16,753 bases of DNA, taken from contig CAYXWN010000037.1 of NCBI GenBank assembly GCA_964468815.1, forward strand, positions 1 through 16,753. Reading direction: 5' to 3'. Shown here piece by piece: positions 1-6,387 of the stretch. Position numbers and translations under genes: made by a program. The stretch comes from UMGS621 sp964468815 (GTDB lineage Bacteria > Bacillota > Clostridia > Christensenellales > Borkfalkiaceae). The notes under the pieces are model-generated. The model searched no databases. It saw only the letters and a list, made by a program, of their open reading frames with translations, and was not told the origin of the DNA. Positions within the stretch are counted from its first letter, which is position 1. Each line of letters opens with the position of its first letter.

Positions 1-8
1 TTACCCAT
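1..8 (-). CDS. Start of a minus-strand gene cut by the window edge, possibly IS3-family OrfA
   Basis: Only the start codon and one full codon (Met-Gly) lie inside the window. The call rests on the GGAGGT ribosome binding site at 19-24 (minus strand), spaced ten bases from the ATG, and on the IS3-like terminal sequence just upstream. Nothing can be said about the protein itself. Confidence 0.3.
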
Positions 9-54
9 AAAAATATATACCTCCAAAACTGTCTAACTTTTGGGGTGCATATCA
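1..54 (-). mobile_element. Left-edge fragment of a probable IS3-family insertion sequence (terminal repeat and transposase leader)
   Basis: Read on the minus strand from 54, the sequence begins TGATATGCACCCCAAAAGTT and continues AGACAG. From memory this resembles the terminal inverted repeats of IS3/IS150-group elements (TG at the tip, then a GCACCCCAAAAGTT-like core). It is followed by a good ribosome binding site, GGAGGT (complement of 19-24), ten bases before an ATG at 8 that opens leftward with Met-Gly. Many IS3-family OrfA proteins start with Met-Gly-Lys. The rest of the element lies outside the window, so neither the transposase nor the other end can be seen. If real, the element sits about 90 bases upstream of spoIIIAA. 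The alternative is an ordinary minus-strand gene with a chance IS-like leader. Confidence 0.5.
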
Positions 55-70
55 CATTATGCGGCTTTTT

Positions 71-105
71 TGATAAAAGGAGGGATTTTTTCCCTCCTTT
101 TATCA
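71..105. terminator. Perfect 15-bp hairpin, probable bidirectional terminator
   Basis: TGATAAAAGGAGGGA (71-85) and its exact reverse complement (91-105) enclose a TTTTT loop. The core GGAGGGA/TCCCTCC is flanked by AAAA and TTTT, so either strand would make a GC-rich stem followed by a short U tract. It separates the IS-like end from the spoIIIA operon. The U tract is only four bases and is itself paired, so termination strength is uncertain. Confidence 0.6.
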
Positions 106-131
106 TATCCGAAAGAGCAAGACAATAAAAT
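105..131 (+). promoter_or_regulatory. Candidate sigma-E promoter for the spoIIIA operon
   Basis: ATA at 105-107 (within TCATATCC), a 16-base spacer and AATAAAAT at 124-131 resemble the sigma-E pattern (ATA, 16-18 bases, CATACANT). spoIIIA is a sigma-E operon in Bacillus subtilis. The -10 match is imperfect, and the start site would fall only a few bases before the spoIIIAA ATG, so this is tentative. Confidence 0.3.
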
Positions 132-140
132 ATAGAAAGT

Positions 141-977
141 ATGAAGTTTGATTTTCTTTCCGAACGGATTCAAAATGCGTTGCAGTTTGTCGATAAGGAC
201 AAGTTGTATGAAATACGGTTGCGAAAAGGGTTCCCGATTGCGCTATTGGTTGGAAATGCCGTACTGTTTTTAACGGATAACGGAGAGGCTCTTTTAGAAG
301 AAGATGCGATTGTCGCAGAGGAGAGTGATATCGATGGTGTTGTTTACGCGGCAACCGATTTTTCTGTTTATGCAAACGATGAGAAGATTCGGCGCGGATT
401 TTTATCCGTTGATAGCGGAATACGAATCGGGATTGCGGGAGAATGTGTTTGGGAATCTGGTCGGATTTCGACGATAAAGAATTTTACCTCGTTGAATATT
501 CGAATTCCGCATAACGTCATCGGTTGCAGTAATCGGCTTTATTCGGAGTGGAAAAAGAGGAATATGGGAAGTGTATTGATTATTTCTCCACCCGGAATGG
601 GGAAAACAACGCTCTTAAAAGATATTATTCGAAACTTGAAAGAAACCAAAAAAAATATATTGGTAATCGACGAACGGGGCGAACTTGGCGTTGAATTGGA
701 CAACCCTTTTTGCGACGTTATTCGTTTTGCGGAAAAGAAATATGCTTTTTCATATGCGATTCGTTCGCTTGCGCCACAGATTGTAGTGACGGACGAATTG
801 GGGACGGACGATGATTTTCGATTCGTAGAGGAAACAGTACAAGGAGGAATGGCTGTTTTTGCGAGTATGCACGGGCGTTCGGTTGCGTTTGCTCAAAAAC
901 GATTTGGAAACAGTTTCGGTGCATACGTTTTGTTGGACGATAGGGACGTTGGTTTGATTAAGGAAATTGTATGTTAA
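141..977 (+). CDS. spoIIIAA: Stage III sporulation protein AA, ATPase of the SpoIIIA channel
   Basis: SpoIIIAA is the cytoplasmic ATPase of the SpoIIIA-SpoIIQ complex. It acts on the mother-cell side of the engulfing septum and is related to type II/IV secretion ATPases. The 278-residue protein shows the P-loop SPPGMGKTT at about 149-157, a Walker B-like segment ILVIDERGEL at about 173-182, and the conserved VTDELGTDDD at about 216-225. The N-terminal SERI...EIRLRKG block is typical of the family. Length is slightly below the roughly 300 residues usual for it. The ATG at 141 is chosen because the family N-terminus begins immediately; the upstream AGAAAG is a weak ribosome binding site. It overlaps spoIIIAB by 7 bases. 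The identification is firm. Confidence 0.95.
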   Translation: MKFDFLSERIQNALQFVDKDKLYEIRLRKGFPIALLVGNAVLFLTDNGEALLEEDAIVAEESDIDGVVYAATDFSVYANDEKIRRGFLSVDSGIRIGIAGECVWESGRISTIKNFTSLNIRIPHNVIGCSNRLYSEWKKRNMGSVLIISPPGMGKTTLLKDIIRNLKETKKNILVIDERGELGVELDNPFCDVIRFAEKKYAFSYAIRSLAPQIVVTDELGTDDDFRFVEETVQGGMAVFASMHGRSVAFAQKRFGNSFGAYVLLDDRDVGLIKEIVC

Positions 978-1429
978 AGACGATTTTGGGGCTAATGCTT
1001 ATCGTTGTTAGTGGAATAGGGGGATTTTGGTTCTCGTTGCGATTTAAGAAAAAAAGAGAGTTTTATTCGGATTTTAGTCTATTTAACCAGTTAATGCAAC
1101 GTGAGGTCGGTTTTTCTAAACGAACGCTGAGAGAAATCTTTTCTGCAGCTAGTTATGGAGAATCATTTATGCAGGTTATTAAGGACTTTGAAAAGAGGAA
1201 AACGATAAAAACTTCGATTTTAACCGAACGTGAAAATGAGTACGTAAGGAATTATTTTGACGGACTTGGAAAAACGGACAGCATAACGCAACTCGCGTTT
1301 CTCAATGCACAAAAAACAGTGATTGACGGTTATTTGAATGGAGCGAAGGAGGATGAGCGCAAATATCGCCCGCTTTGTATCAAAATGGGGCTTTTGATCG
1401 GATTAGTGTTGTTTGTGCTTTCGTTATAA
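971..1429 (+). CDS. spoIIIAB: Stage III sporulation protein AB
   Basis: This 152-residue protein has an N-terminal membrane helix (about residues 4-24), a basic stop-transfer patch (RFKKKRE), a soluble region with the family's FSLFNQLMQREVGF-like block, and a C-terminal hydrophobic helix (MGLLIGLVLFVLSL). That is the SpoIIIAB layout, resembling type II secretion F-type components. Family members are about 170 residues. It is needed for channel function between mother cell and forespore. The start ATG lies within the last codons of spoIIIAA (7-base overlap), and its stop shares a TAATG with spoIIIAC, implying translational coupling. Identity rests on both sequence and position. Confidence 0.9.
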   Translation: MLKTILGLMLIVVSGIGGFWFSLRFKKKREFYSDFSLFNQLMQREVGFSKRTLREIFSAASYGESFMQVIKDFEKRKTIKTSILTERENEYVRNYFDGLGKTDSITQLAFLNAQKTVIDGYLNGAKEDERKYRPLCIKMGLLIGLVLFVLSL

Positions 1430-1626
1430 TGGATATCGGTATTCTTTTTAAGATAGCTGCAATCGGTATTTTGATTACGGTTATAACGCAGGTGTTGAAG
1501 AAAAGTGATCGTGACGACATTGCGACCTTGGTCGGTTTGGCAGGGCTTGTTATTGCTTTAACGTTGGTAATCGGAATGATTGCCGAGTTGTTTGAAACAA
1601 TAAAAAATATTTTTTACCTTTTTTAA
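1429..1626 (+). CDS. spoIIIAC: Stage III sporulation protein AC
   Basis: This small 65-residue membrane protein has two hydrophobic helices separated by the polar loop LKKSDRDDIATLVGLAG, a SpoIIIAC signature; the Bacillus protein is 68 residues. I chose the ATG at 1429, inside the TAATG shared with the spoIIIAB stop, over an in-frame upstream ATG at 1375, because the family N-terminus (MDIGILFKIAAIGI) begins there and the upstream extension lies wholly inside spoIIIAB. Channel role: membrane component working with SpoIIIAD and SpoIIIAE in the mother-cell membrane. Confidence 0.92.
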   Translation: MDIGILFKIAAIGILITVITQVLKKSDRDDIATLVGLAGLVIALTLVIGMIAELFETIKNIFYLF

Positions 1627-1627
1627 C

Positions 1628-2008
1628 ATGTTGCAAATCGTTTCGTTAGCTTTGATTACGGGAATTATTGTTCTTTATTTGCAAAGCGTTAATAAAGAGA
1701 TTGCCGTGCTTGCCGGGGTAGCAGGCGGTATTTTGGTTATCTTTTTGTCGTTTGGTTATCTGAAAGATGTTTTTTCCGTTATTTCTGAAATTGTTGTAAT
1801 TAGCGGAATTGACGGGGAATTGTATAAGTTGATTTTTAAGATTGTTGCGGTTGCGTATTTGGTGGAATTTGCCGCCGGAATTATTGAGGATTTCGGAATG
1901 CGCAGTCTTGCGTCAAAATTAGTATTCGGAGGAAAAGCAATCATATTGGGAATGTCGTTGCCGATCATTGTCGCCTTGCTCAATATCATTGTCAATTTGG
2001 TGTCATGA
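1628..2008 (+). CDS. spoIIIAD: Stage III sporulation protein AD
   Basis: This 126-residue hydrophobic protein (about 130 in Bacillus) has four or so membrane helices. It contains the family-like segments VAGGILVIF near the N-terminus and YLVEFAAGIIEDFGMRSLASKLVFGGKAII in its central to C-terminal half, seen as shorter blocks YLVEFAAGI and DFGMRSLASK. It begins two bases after the spoIIIAC stop and its TGA overlaps the spoIIIAE start as ATGA. Role: membrane component of the SpoIIIA channel. No separate promoter is apparent, so expression is expected as part of the spoIIIA operon. Confidence 0.9.
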   Translation: MLQIVSLALITGIIVLYLQSVNKEIAVLAGVAGGILVIFLSFGYLKDVFSVISEIVVISGIDGELYKLIFKIVAVAYLVEFAAGIIEDFGMRSLASKLVFGGKAIILGMSLPIIVALLNIIVNLVS

Positions 2009-3108
2009 AAAAGATTGCTGCCGTATTTGTTATCATTCTTGTATTGACAACGTTTGTATCTCCTACTGTCGGGTATGCGGACGAATTGAGTGAATCTATC
2101 GACGAGCAACTCGGCCAATTGGATTTAGAGGAGTTAGAAGCATATTTAAAAGAACTAGAAACTGAGAATGGCAATTTTTTTCAATATAGTTTTTACGGGG
2201 AAGTGAAAAAAATTCTGAACGGAGAAATGAACGTTAATTACGATGATTTACTGTCCGCTTTGTTTGGAACGCTTTTTTCTTCCGTATATGAGTTGATGCC
2301 GATGTTTCTTTCGGTTATCGCGATTGCGGTATTTTGTGGAATCTTTAATGTGGGAAAGGGGGATTTTTTATCCGATGAGATTAAAAATTTGATTTTTTTC
2401 GTTTGTTTTTCTTTTGTTGTTTTGCTTTTAATAAACGTTGTTTTTGCTTTGATTAAAAACACAAAAAACGCAATAGAAAATATAGCGAAATTCAATGAAA
2501 TTATGTCACCCGTAATCTTTACTTTGATGGCTGCAAGCGGAGGGGCGGTTTCGGTTTCGGTCTATCAACCTGCGGTTGTGTTTTTATCGAACGGGATTGT
2601 CCGGATTATTCTCAATGCAGTATTGCCTCTCAGTACGTTGATGATGGTATTTAGTGTTGTTTCTAATCTTTCGCTTACGACAAAACTTAATCGGTTTATT
2701 GAATTTTTCGGTAGTTTGAATAAATGGTTGATTGGAGTGAGTTTTACCGTGTTTACATTTTTCCTCTCGGTTCAAGGAATTACGGCAGGGGGAATTGACG
2801 GAATTTCTCTTCGTGCGACGAAGTATGCGATATCTAATTCCGTTCCGATCGTCGGGGGCTACTTAAAGGACGGCGTCGATCTTGTCATTGCCGGAAGTGT
2901 TTTGATAAAAAATGCAATCGGTGTGGTCGGAATCGTTGCTGTATTTTTTGTTATAGTATCGCCGCTGTTATGTATCGTATCGTTTCAACTTCTCTTGAAA
3001 TTGACCGCCGCGGTGATTGAACCGATCGGGGACGGGCGTTTGTCCGGCTTTTGTGCGTCGTTGTCGAAAAACGTTAATTGTCTGAGTGATTATTATCCGT
3101 GGGATTAA
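2005..3108 (+). CDS. spoIIIAE: Stage III sporulation protein AE, apparently frameshifted near the C-terminus
   Basis: SpoIIIAE is the large multi-pass membrane protein of the channel. The open frame encodes 367 residues: a signal peptide (about residues 1-25, ending VGYADE), an acidic exported segment, then repeated hydrophobic helices with family motifs such as KNTKNAIENIAKFNEIMSP (about 150-168) and GGAVSVSVYQPAVVF (about 178-192). The Bacillus protein is about 400 residues. The frame ends in an unlikely tail, CLSDYYPWD, and stops at 3106-3108. A different frame carries the expected last membrane helix, LMLFLTISLIICSANAFV, and stops at 3159-3161, overlapping the spoIIIAF start as ATGA like the other junctions. 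The gene is therefore either frameshifted or affected by a sequence error; see the findings. Confidence 0.88.
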   Translation: MKKIAAVFVIILVLTTFVSPTVGYADELSESIDEQLGQLDLEELEAYLKELETENGNFFQYSFYGEVKKILNGEMNVNYDDLLSALFGTLFSSVYELMPMFLSVIAIAVFCGIFNVGKGDFLSDEIKNLIFFVCFSFVVLLLINVVFALIKNTKNAIENIAKFNEIMSPVIFTLMAASGGAVSVSVYQPAVVFLSNGIVRIILNAVLPLSTLMMVFSVVSNLSLTTKLNRFIEFFGSLNKWLIGVSFTVFTFFLSVQGITAGGIDGISLRATKYAISNSVPIVGGYLKDGVDLVIAGSVLIKNAIGVVGIVAVFFVIVSPLLCIVSFQLLLKLTAAVIEPIGDGRLSGFCASLSKNVNCLSDYYPWD

Positions 3109-3161
3109 TGTTGTTTTTGACGATTTCGTTGATTATTTGTTCGGCGAATGCGTTTGTATGA
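3090..3161 (+). pseudogene. Out-of-frame C-terminal helix of spoIIIAE
   Basis: In the frame one base behind the upstream spoIIIAE frame, this segment reads a membrane helix, LMLFLTISLIICSANAFV, ending in TGA at 3159-3161. It has no start codon or ribosome binding site suggesting an independent gene. The TGA overlaps the spoIIIAF ATG at 3158, the junction style used elsewhere in this operon. Best read as the displaced last helix of SpoIIIAE. Confidence 0.7.
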
Positions 3162-3643
3162 GTGGTTGGATTGTAAGCGTCGTCGGGATCGTTCTTTTGA
3201 CGACGGTTGTCGGAATTATTATGCCGGATGGACGTTTTTCTCGTTATATCAAGAGTATTTTGGCGTTTGCTACCATTCTTGTTATAATATCGCCTTTGAA
3301 AAATATAGTTAAAAATCGAATTGATTTTACAAATTTTACGGATCTGTTCGGAGGATATGAAACGCACTACCAACAATCTTTTCTTTACTACGTCAATGAG
3401 AAAAAGACTGATGCCGTTGCGGCCCGCTGCGTGAAGAAATTGGAAGAGATTGGTATGACGGGAGGAAAAATCACCGTATTATGTTTGGAAGATGTTGAAT
3501 TTCAAATTGAAAAAGTGCAAATAAATGTAAAAAATTTGGTATGCAACGAGGATAAGTCGCATATGGATAGAAATGTAGAGATTCAAAGAACCTTGGCGGA
3601 ATTTCTTGAAATTGAGCTTTGGCAGGTGGAAATCTATGAGTGA
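3158..3643 (+). CDS. spoIIIAF: Stage III sporulation protein AF
   Basis: This 161-residue protein has two N-terminal membrane helices (about 3-21 and 32-46) separated by the family's short loop, IMPDGRFSRYIKSI. A soluble domain follows that in this family has a ring-building fold exposed between the membranes. Family members are about 200 residues, so this is a short version. The ATG at 3158 is chosen because the family N-terminus MSGWIVSVVGIVLL begins there and the ATG overlaps the displaced spoIIIAE stop as ATGA; a GTG in the same frame at 3086 would add residues that are really out-of-frame spoIIIAE. It overlaps spoIIIAG by 8 bases. Confidence 0.88.
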   Translation: MSGWIVSVVGIVLLTTVVGIIMPDGRFSRYIKSILAFATILVIISPLKNIVKNRIDFTNFTDLFGGYETHYQQSFLYYVNEKKTDAVAARCVKKLEEIGMTGGKITVLCLEDVEFQIEKVQINVKNLVCNEDKSHMDRNVEIQRTLAEFLEIELWQVEIYE

Positions 3644-4127
3644 AGAGAAAAAACGGTCCGTTTTGGAGTGGATAAAAAACAAAAAAGTATTAGAATACGG
3701 ATTTATCGTCTTTTTGATGATTGCTGTTTTCTTATTCGTTCTTTCGACATTTTCCGATTCGTCGGACAAGGCTGCCGTCGCCGAGGATTCCGTCGGGCGA
3801 TATGTTGAGCGATTAGAGTCAAAACTTTCGTCTGTTTTATCCGCGGTGGAAAACGCCGGAAAGGTTGATGTGGTAATTTCCGTGGAATCGGGAATGGAAA
3901 CAGTTTATGCATACGAAACGGTTATAAAAGGGGAAACAACGACACAAACGCCCGTTTTAGTGGGCGGTAAACCCGTTGTTGTAAAAGAGGTTTATCCGCC
4001 GATTACGGGCGTTCTTATCGTAGCGCAAGGCGCAAACAGTGTTTCTGTGATGAGAAAATTACAACAGGCGACAATATCACTTTTAAATGTTGATATTCAG
4101 CAAATAGAAATTTTGACAATGAAGTAA
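3636..4127 (+). CDS. spoIIIAG: Stage III sporulation protein AG, ring-forming channel component
   Basis: SpoIIIAG forms a large ring in the space between the mother-cell and forespore membranes. The 163-residue protein has a short cytoplasmic N-terminus, one membrane helix (about 21-39), then a soluble domain with the family pattern LESKLSSVLSAVENAGKVDVVISVESG (seen as SVLSAVENAGKVDVVI at about 66-81), a polar insert (TTTQTPVLVGGKPVVVKEV, about 101-119) and PPITGVLIVAQGA (121-133). It is shorter than the roughly 200-230 residues usual for the family. The ATG at 3636 is preceded by AGGTGG (3624-3629) and overlaps the spoIIIAF stop; an in-frame TTG at 3606 is less likely. Confidence 0.92.
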   Translation: MSEEKKRSVLEWIKNKKVLEYGFIVFLMIAVFLFVLSTFSDSSDKAAVAEDSVGRYVERLESKLSSVLSAVENAGKVDVVISVESGMETVYAYETVIKGETTTQTPVLVGGKPVVVKEVYPPITGVLIVAQGANSVSVMRKLQQATISLLNVDIQQIEILTMK

Positions 4128-4141
4128 AAGGAGAAAAAACT

Positions 4142-4624
4142 ATGTCAAAGAAAAAGAAAATTATCGTGCTATCCTGTATGATTGCCCTTTTAGCGGTTAC
4201 TGCCGTCTGTAATTTTATCCTAACGGATAACAATCTGTTCAAGGGTAACGGCGAAGCCGTCACTACGGCCAACTATTTTACGCAATACCGTTCAGAGCGT
4301 TTGACTTCGCGGAATGAAGAACTTTTGCAGTTAGATGCGATTATCTCTGCAGCAGGAGAGGGCGAATCGGATGCGAAGGAAGATGCTCTTGCGATGAAAG
4401 TGAAACTTACCGAAATTACAGAACAAGAATTGCTTTTGGAAAACTTGATTAAAGCAGTCGGTTACGACGACGTGGTGGTGACGATCGGAATCAATTCGGA
4501 CAACGTTAATATTATCGTAAAAAGTGCGGATCTTACCTTGGACGATACTATAAAAATTTATACAATCGTGGAAGAGGAAGACGTTGCGACGGTAGAAAAT
4601 GTAAAAATTATTCCAATATCCTAA
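4142..4624 (+). CDS. spoIIIAH: Stage III sporulation protein AH, SpoIIQ partner
   Basis: SpoIIIAH spans the mother-cell membrane and binds forespore SpoIIQ through a YscJ/FliF-like domain in the intermembrane space. The 160-residue protein has a lysine-rich start, a single membrane helix (about 8-26), a charged linker (YRSERLTSRNEELLQLDAII region) and a C-terminal domain ending VENVKIIPIS. The motif VGYDDVVVTIGINSDNVNIIVKS appears as GYDDVVVTIG and VNIIVKS. The Bacillus protein is about 218 residues, so the linker is short here. AAAGGAG at 4127-4133 gives a strong ribosome binding site. It is the last gene of the operon. No clear terminator follows; a new promoter begins about 30 bases downstream. 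Confidence 0.93.
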   Translation: MSKKKKIIVLSCMIALLAVTAVCNFILTDNNLFKGNGEAVTTANYFTQYRSERLTSRNEELLQLDAIISAAGEGESDAKEDALAMKVKLTEITEQELLLENLIKAVGYDDVVVTIGINSDNVNIIVKSADLTLDDTIKIYTIVEEEDVATVENVKIIPIS

Positions 4625-4651
4625 AAAACACTAGCAATATCGCGCATTTTG

Positions 4652-4660
4652 TGGTATAAT
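4652..4660 (+). promoter_or_regulatory. Extended -10 sigma-A type promoter for the asp23-nusB operon
   Basis: TGG followed by a perfect TATAAT (4655-4660) forms an extended -10 element. The -35 position (TAGCAA, 4632-4637, 17-base spacer) is poor, as extended -10 promoters tolerate. It lies between spoIIIAH and the Asp23 gene, separating vegetative from sporulation transcription. The leader would be about 45 bases. Confidence 0.7.
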
Positions 4661-4712
4661 CTTTGTAACGGAAATAATACGGCTTATATGTCGATATTGT
4701 CTGAGGTGTTAA

Positions 4713-5075
4713 ATGGCATATTTCAAACATACTCCCGCCGGGGGGCACGAGGGAAAAATCGTCTATAACGGCGGAATTATCAACGGAATCGCCCTTCTCG
4801 CGCTTGCCGAGATTGACGGGGTTGAAATTTATACAAATCAGAGAAAGTTCAGAAAGAGCACGAAAAAATCCTTGAAGGTTCGTTTTGAGAAAAACGGGAT
4901 TCACGTCAGTATTGCCGTAAAGGTGCATTTTGGAACGTGCGTTTCGGATATGGCTTTCAAGATTCAAGAAGGGATTAAGCACAACATAGAATCTATGACC
5001 GAATACAAAATTTCGCAAGTAGACGTTAAAGTGCTTGGCGTAATCTTTGACAACGAAGAAAATACCATACAATAA
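4713..5075 (+). CDS. Asp23/Gls24 family envelope-stress-type protein (YqhY-like)
   Basis: This 120-residue cytoplasmic protein shows the Asp23 family pattern: a short strand with KIVYNGGIINGIALLALAEIDGV (recognised from IINGIALLALAEIDGV, about 22-37), then IHVSIAVKVHFGTCVSDMA (ISIAV-like strand, about 63-81), IQEGIKHNIESMT (about 84-96) and the terminal VDVKVLGVIF strand. Its placement just before nusB matches YqhY in Bacillus, linked to fatty acid synthesis and envelope homeostasis, though the biochemical role is poorly defined. The start has GAGGTG at 4703-4708 and lies downstream of the extended -10 promoter. First gene of the operon. Confidence 0.85.
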   Translation: MAYFKHTPAGGHEGKIVYNGGIINGIALLALAEIDGVEIYTNQRKFRKSTKKSLKVRFEKNGIHVSIAVKVHFGTCVSDMAFKIQEGIKHNIESMTEYKISQVDVKVLGVIFDNEENTIQ

Positions 5076-5082
5076 TGCACGG

Positions 5083-5105
5083 ATGCCACAAGTCAATTGT
5101 GGCAT
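5083..5105 (+). other. Nine-base-pair hairpin between the Asp23 gene and nusB
   Basis: ATGCCACAA (5083-5091) pairs perfectly with TTGTGGCAT (5097-5105) around a GTCAA loop, immediately after the Asp23 stop and 12 bases before the nusB ribosome binding site. There is no proper U tract after it (TTCGGCGTTTTA), so a transcript-processing or attenuating hairpin is as likely as a terminator. Confidence 0.5.
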
Positions 5106-5116
5106 TTCGGCGTTTT

Positions 5117-5123
5117 AAAGGAG
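5117..5123 (+). promoter_or_regulatory. Ribosome binding site that fixes the nusB start
   Basis: AAAGGAG, five bases before the ATG at 5129, selects this start over the upstream in-frame ATG at 5075, which lies in the hairpin region and has no ribosome binding site. Confidence 0.8.
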
Positions 5124-5128
5124 AACGA

Positions 5129-5536
5129 ATGAGATCGGCAGCCAGAGAATGTGTTTTGAAATATTTATATGCGCAGTCAATGAATGACGGCGATACGTCG
5201 GGTTTGTTTGATAATTTATTAAAAGATGAAAAATTAAGTGCGGAAGATCAGTCGTTTGCTCGCACTCTTTTGCATGCGGTTGAGGGAAACAGAGAGGCTC
5301 TTTTGAGTGAAATATCCGAGTTGTCTATCGGTTTTAAATTGGAACGCTTATTTGAAATTGATAAATGTGCGCTTTTGATCGGCATGGCTGAAATTGGTTT
5401 TGTGGAAGAGATACCGTTTGTTGTTTCTGTGAATGAAGCGGTTAATCTTGTTGCAAAATATTCCACTGAAAAAAGCACGGGCTTTGTTAACGGAATTTTG
5501 GCTGAGTACGGTAAAAAGTGCGGAGTACGGCAATGA
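5129..5536 (+). CDS. nusB: Transcription antitermination factor NusB
   Basis: NusB binds boxA RNA with NusE (ribosomal protein S10) and supports antitermination on rRNA operons. The 135-residue protein is of normal length and all helical, with the family blocks RECVLKYLYAQ (about 6-16), DQSFARTLLHAV (about 39-50), LSIGFKLERLFEIDKCALLIGMAE (recognised from LERLFEIDKCALLIGMAEI, about 73-91), PFVVSVNEAVNLVAKYST (about 97-114) and GFVNGILA (about 119-126). The start at 5129 is set by AAAGGAG. The stop overlaps the folD start as ATGA. It sits in the Asp23 gene-nusB-folD order common in Bacillota. Confidence 0.95.
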   Translation: MRSAARECVLKYLYAQSMNDGDTSGLFDNLLKDEKLSAEDQSFARTLLHAVEGNREALLSEISELSIGFKLERLFEIDKCALLIGMAEIGFVEEIPFVVSVNEAVNLVAKYSTEKSTGFVNGILAEYGKKCGVRQ

Positions 5537-6387
5537 GCGCGCGTGTTATTGACGGAAAGGCTCTTTCTGCGTTAGTAAAAGAAGAAATTAAGCAGAAAAC
5601 GGAAGCATTTGCGCTTCATACGGGAAGGAAGATAACTTTGGCGGTTGTTTTGGTTGGGGAGAACCCGGCATCGCTCGTTTACGTGCGAAACAAGCGTCTT
5701 GCTTGTGAAGCCGTCGGATTCCGTTCGGTTGAAGTCGTTTTGAGAGAATCCGCTTCCCAGAAAGAAGTGGAATCTGCGGTGAAGTCCTTGGCGGACGATC
5801 GAACGGTGGACGGGATTTTGGTGCAACTGCCGTTACCGCAAGGATTGAACGAAGAAAAGATCCTGTCTTTGATTCCTCCCGATAAAGACGTCGACGGCTT
5901 CTCTGCGGAAAATATGGGGAAACTTATGCGAGGAGAAAAAGCGTCGGTCGCTTGCACGCCTTCCGGCGTGATTCGGATGTTGGAGTATGCCGGCGTACCG
6001 ATTGACGGATCGTATGCCGTTGTGTTAGGTCGGAGCAATATCGTTGGAAAACCAATGGCGCTGTTGCTTTTAGAAAAAAACGCAACGGTAACCATATGTC
6101 ATAGTAAAACGAGTCGATTGAAAGAAATTTGTCGGCAAGCGGATATTTTAATTGCGGCGATCGGAAAGCCTGAATTTGTAACGGCAGATATGGTAAAGCC
6201 GGGCGCTGCGGTGATAGACGTCGGGATCAATCGCCGAGAAGGAAAATTGGTTGGAGACGTTGCGTTTGCTACGGTTTCGGAAATTGTCGATGTTATTAGC
6301 CCTGTTCCGGGCGGAGTCGGTCCTATGACGATCGCAATGTTGTTGAGCAATACTTATGAAGCGGCTGTAAGGAGAAATCTTGAATAA
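5533..6387 (+). CDS. folD: Bifunctional methylenetetrahydrofolate dehydrogenase/cyclohydrolase FolD
   Basis: FolD interconverts 5,10-methylene-, 5,10-methenyl- and 10-formyl-tetrahydrofolate using NADP(H), in the cytoplasm. The 284-residue protein is full length. Visible motifs: YVRNK (50-54, the catalytic Tyr-x3-Lys), VDGILVQLPLP (92-102), DKDVDGF (117-123), the nucleotide-binding loop VVLGRSNIVGKPMA (163-176) and PVPGGVGPMT (257-266). The ATG at 5533 overlaps the nusB stop and is preceded by GGAG at 5521-5524; an in-frame GTG at 5518 is less likely because it adds residues before the family start. In many Clostridia xseA and xseB follow folD; here ispA follows directly, overlapping by 8 bases. 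Confidence 0.97.
   Translation: MSARVIDGKALSALVKEEIKQKTEAFALHTGRKITLAVVLVGENPASLVYVRNKRLACEAVGFRSVEVVLRESASQKEVESAVKSLADDRTVDGILVQLPLPQGLNEEKILSLIPPDKDVDGFSAENMGKLMRGEKASVACTPSGVIRMLEYAGVPIDGSYAVVLGRSNIVGKPMALLLLEKNATVTICHSKTSRLKEICRQADILIAAIGKPEFVTADMVKPGAAVIDVGINRREGKLVGDVAFATVSEIVDVISPVPGGVGPMTIAMLLSNTYEAAVRRNLE
6369..6374 (+). promoter_or_regulatory. Ribosome binding site supporting a TTG start for ispA
   Basis: AAGGAG lies five bases before TTG at 6380, inside the 3' end of folD. No in-frame ATG is available near the family N-terminus, so the TTG is taken as the start. Confidence 0.75.

Noticed and set aside
3083..3085. TGA inside the disrupted spoIIIAE end as evidence of TGA recoding.
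   Set aside because: TGA is used as an ordinary stop by nusB, ispA, recN and others in the window, and the indel explanations do not need recoding.
3086..3157. Extension of spoIIIAF upstream to a GTG at 3086.
   Set aside because: The added residues are an out-of-frame reading of spoIIIAE. The family N-terminus and ATGA coupling place the start at 3158.
4635..4699. CAATATCG (4635-4642) and CGATATTG (4692-4699) form an inverted repeat around the Asp23 promoter.
   Set aside because: Eight base pairs separated by 49 bases is easily chance in AT-rich DNA, and nothing else supports an operator or loop.
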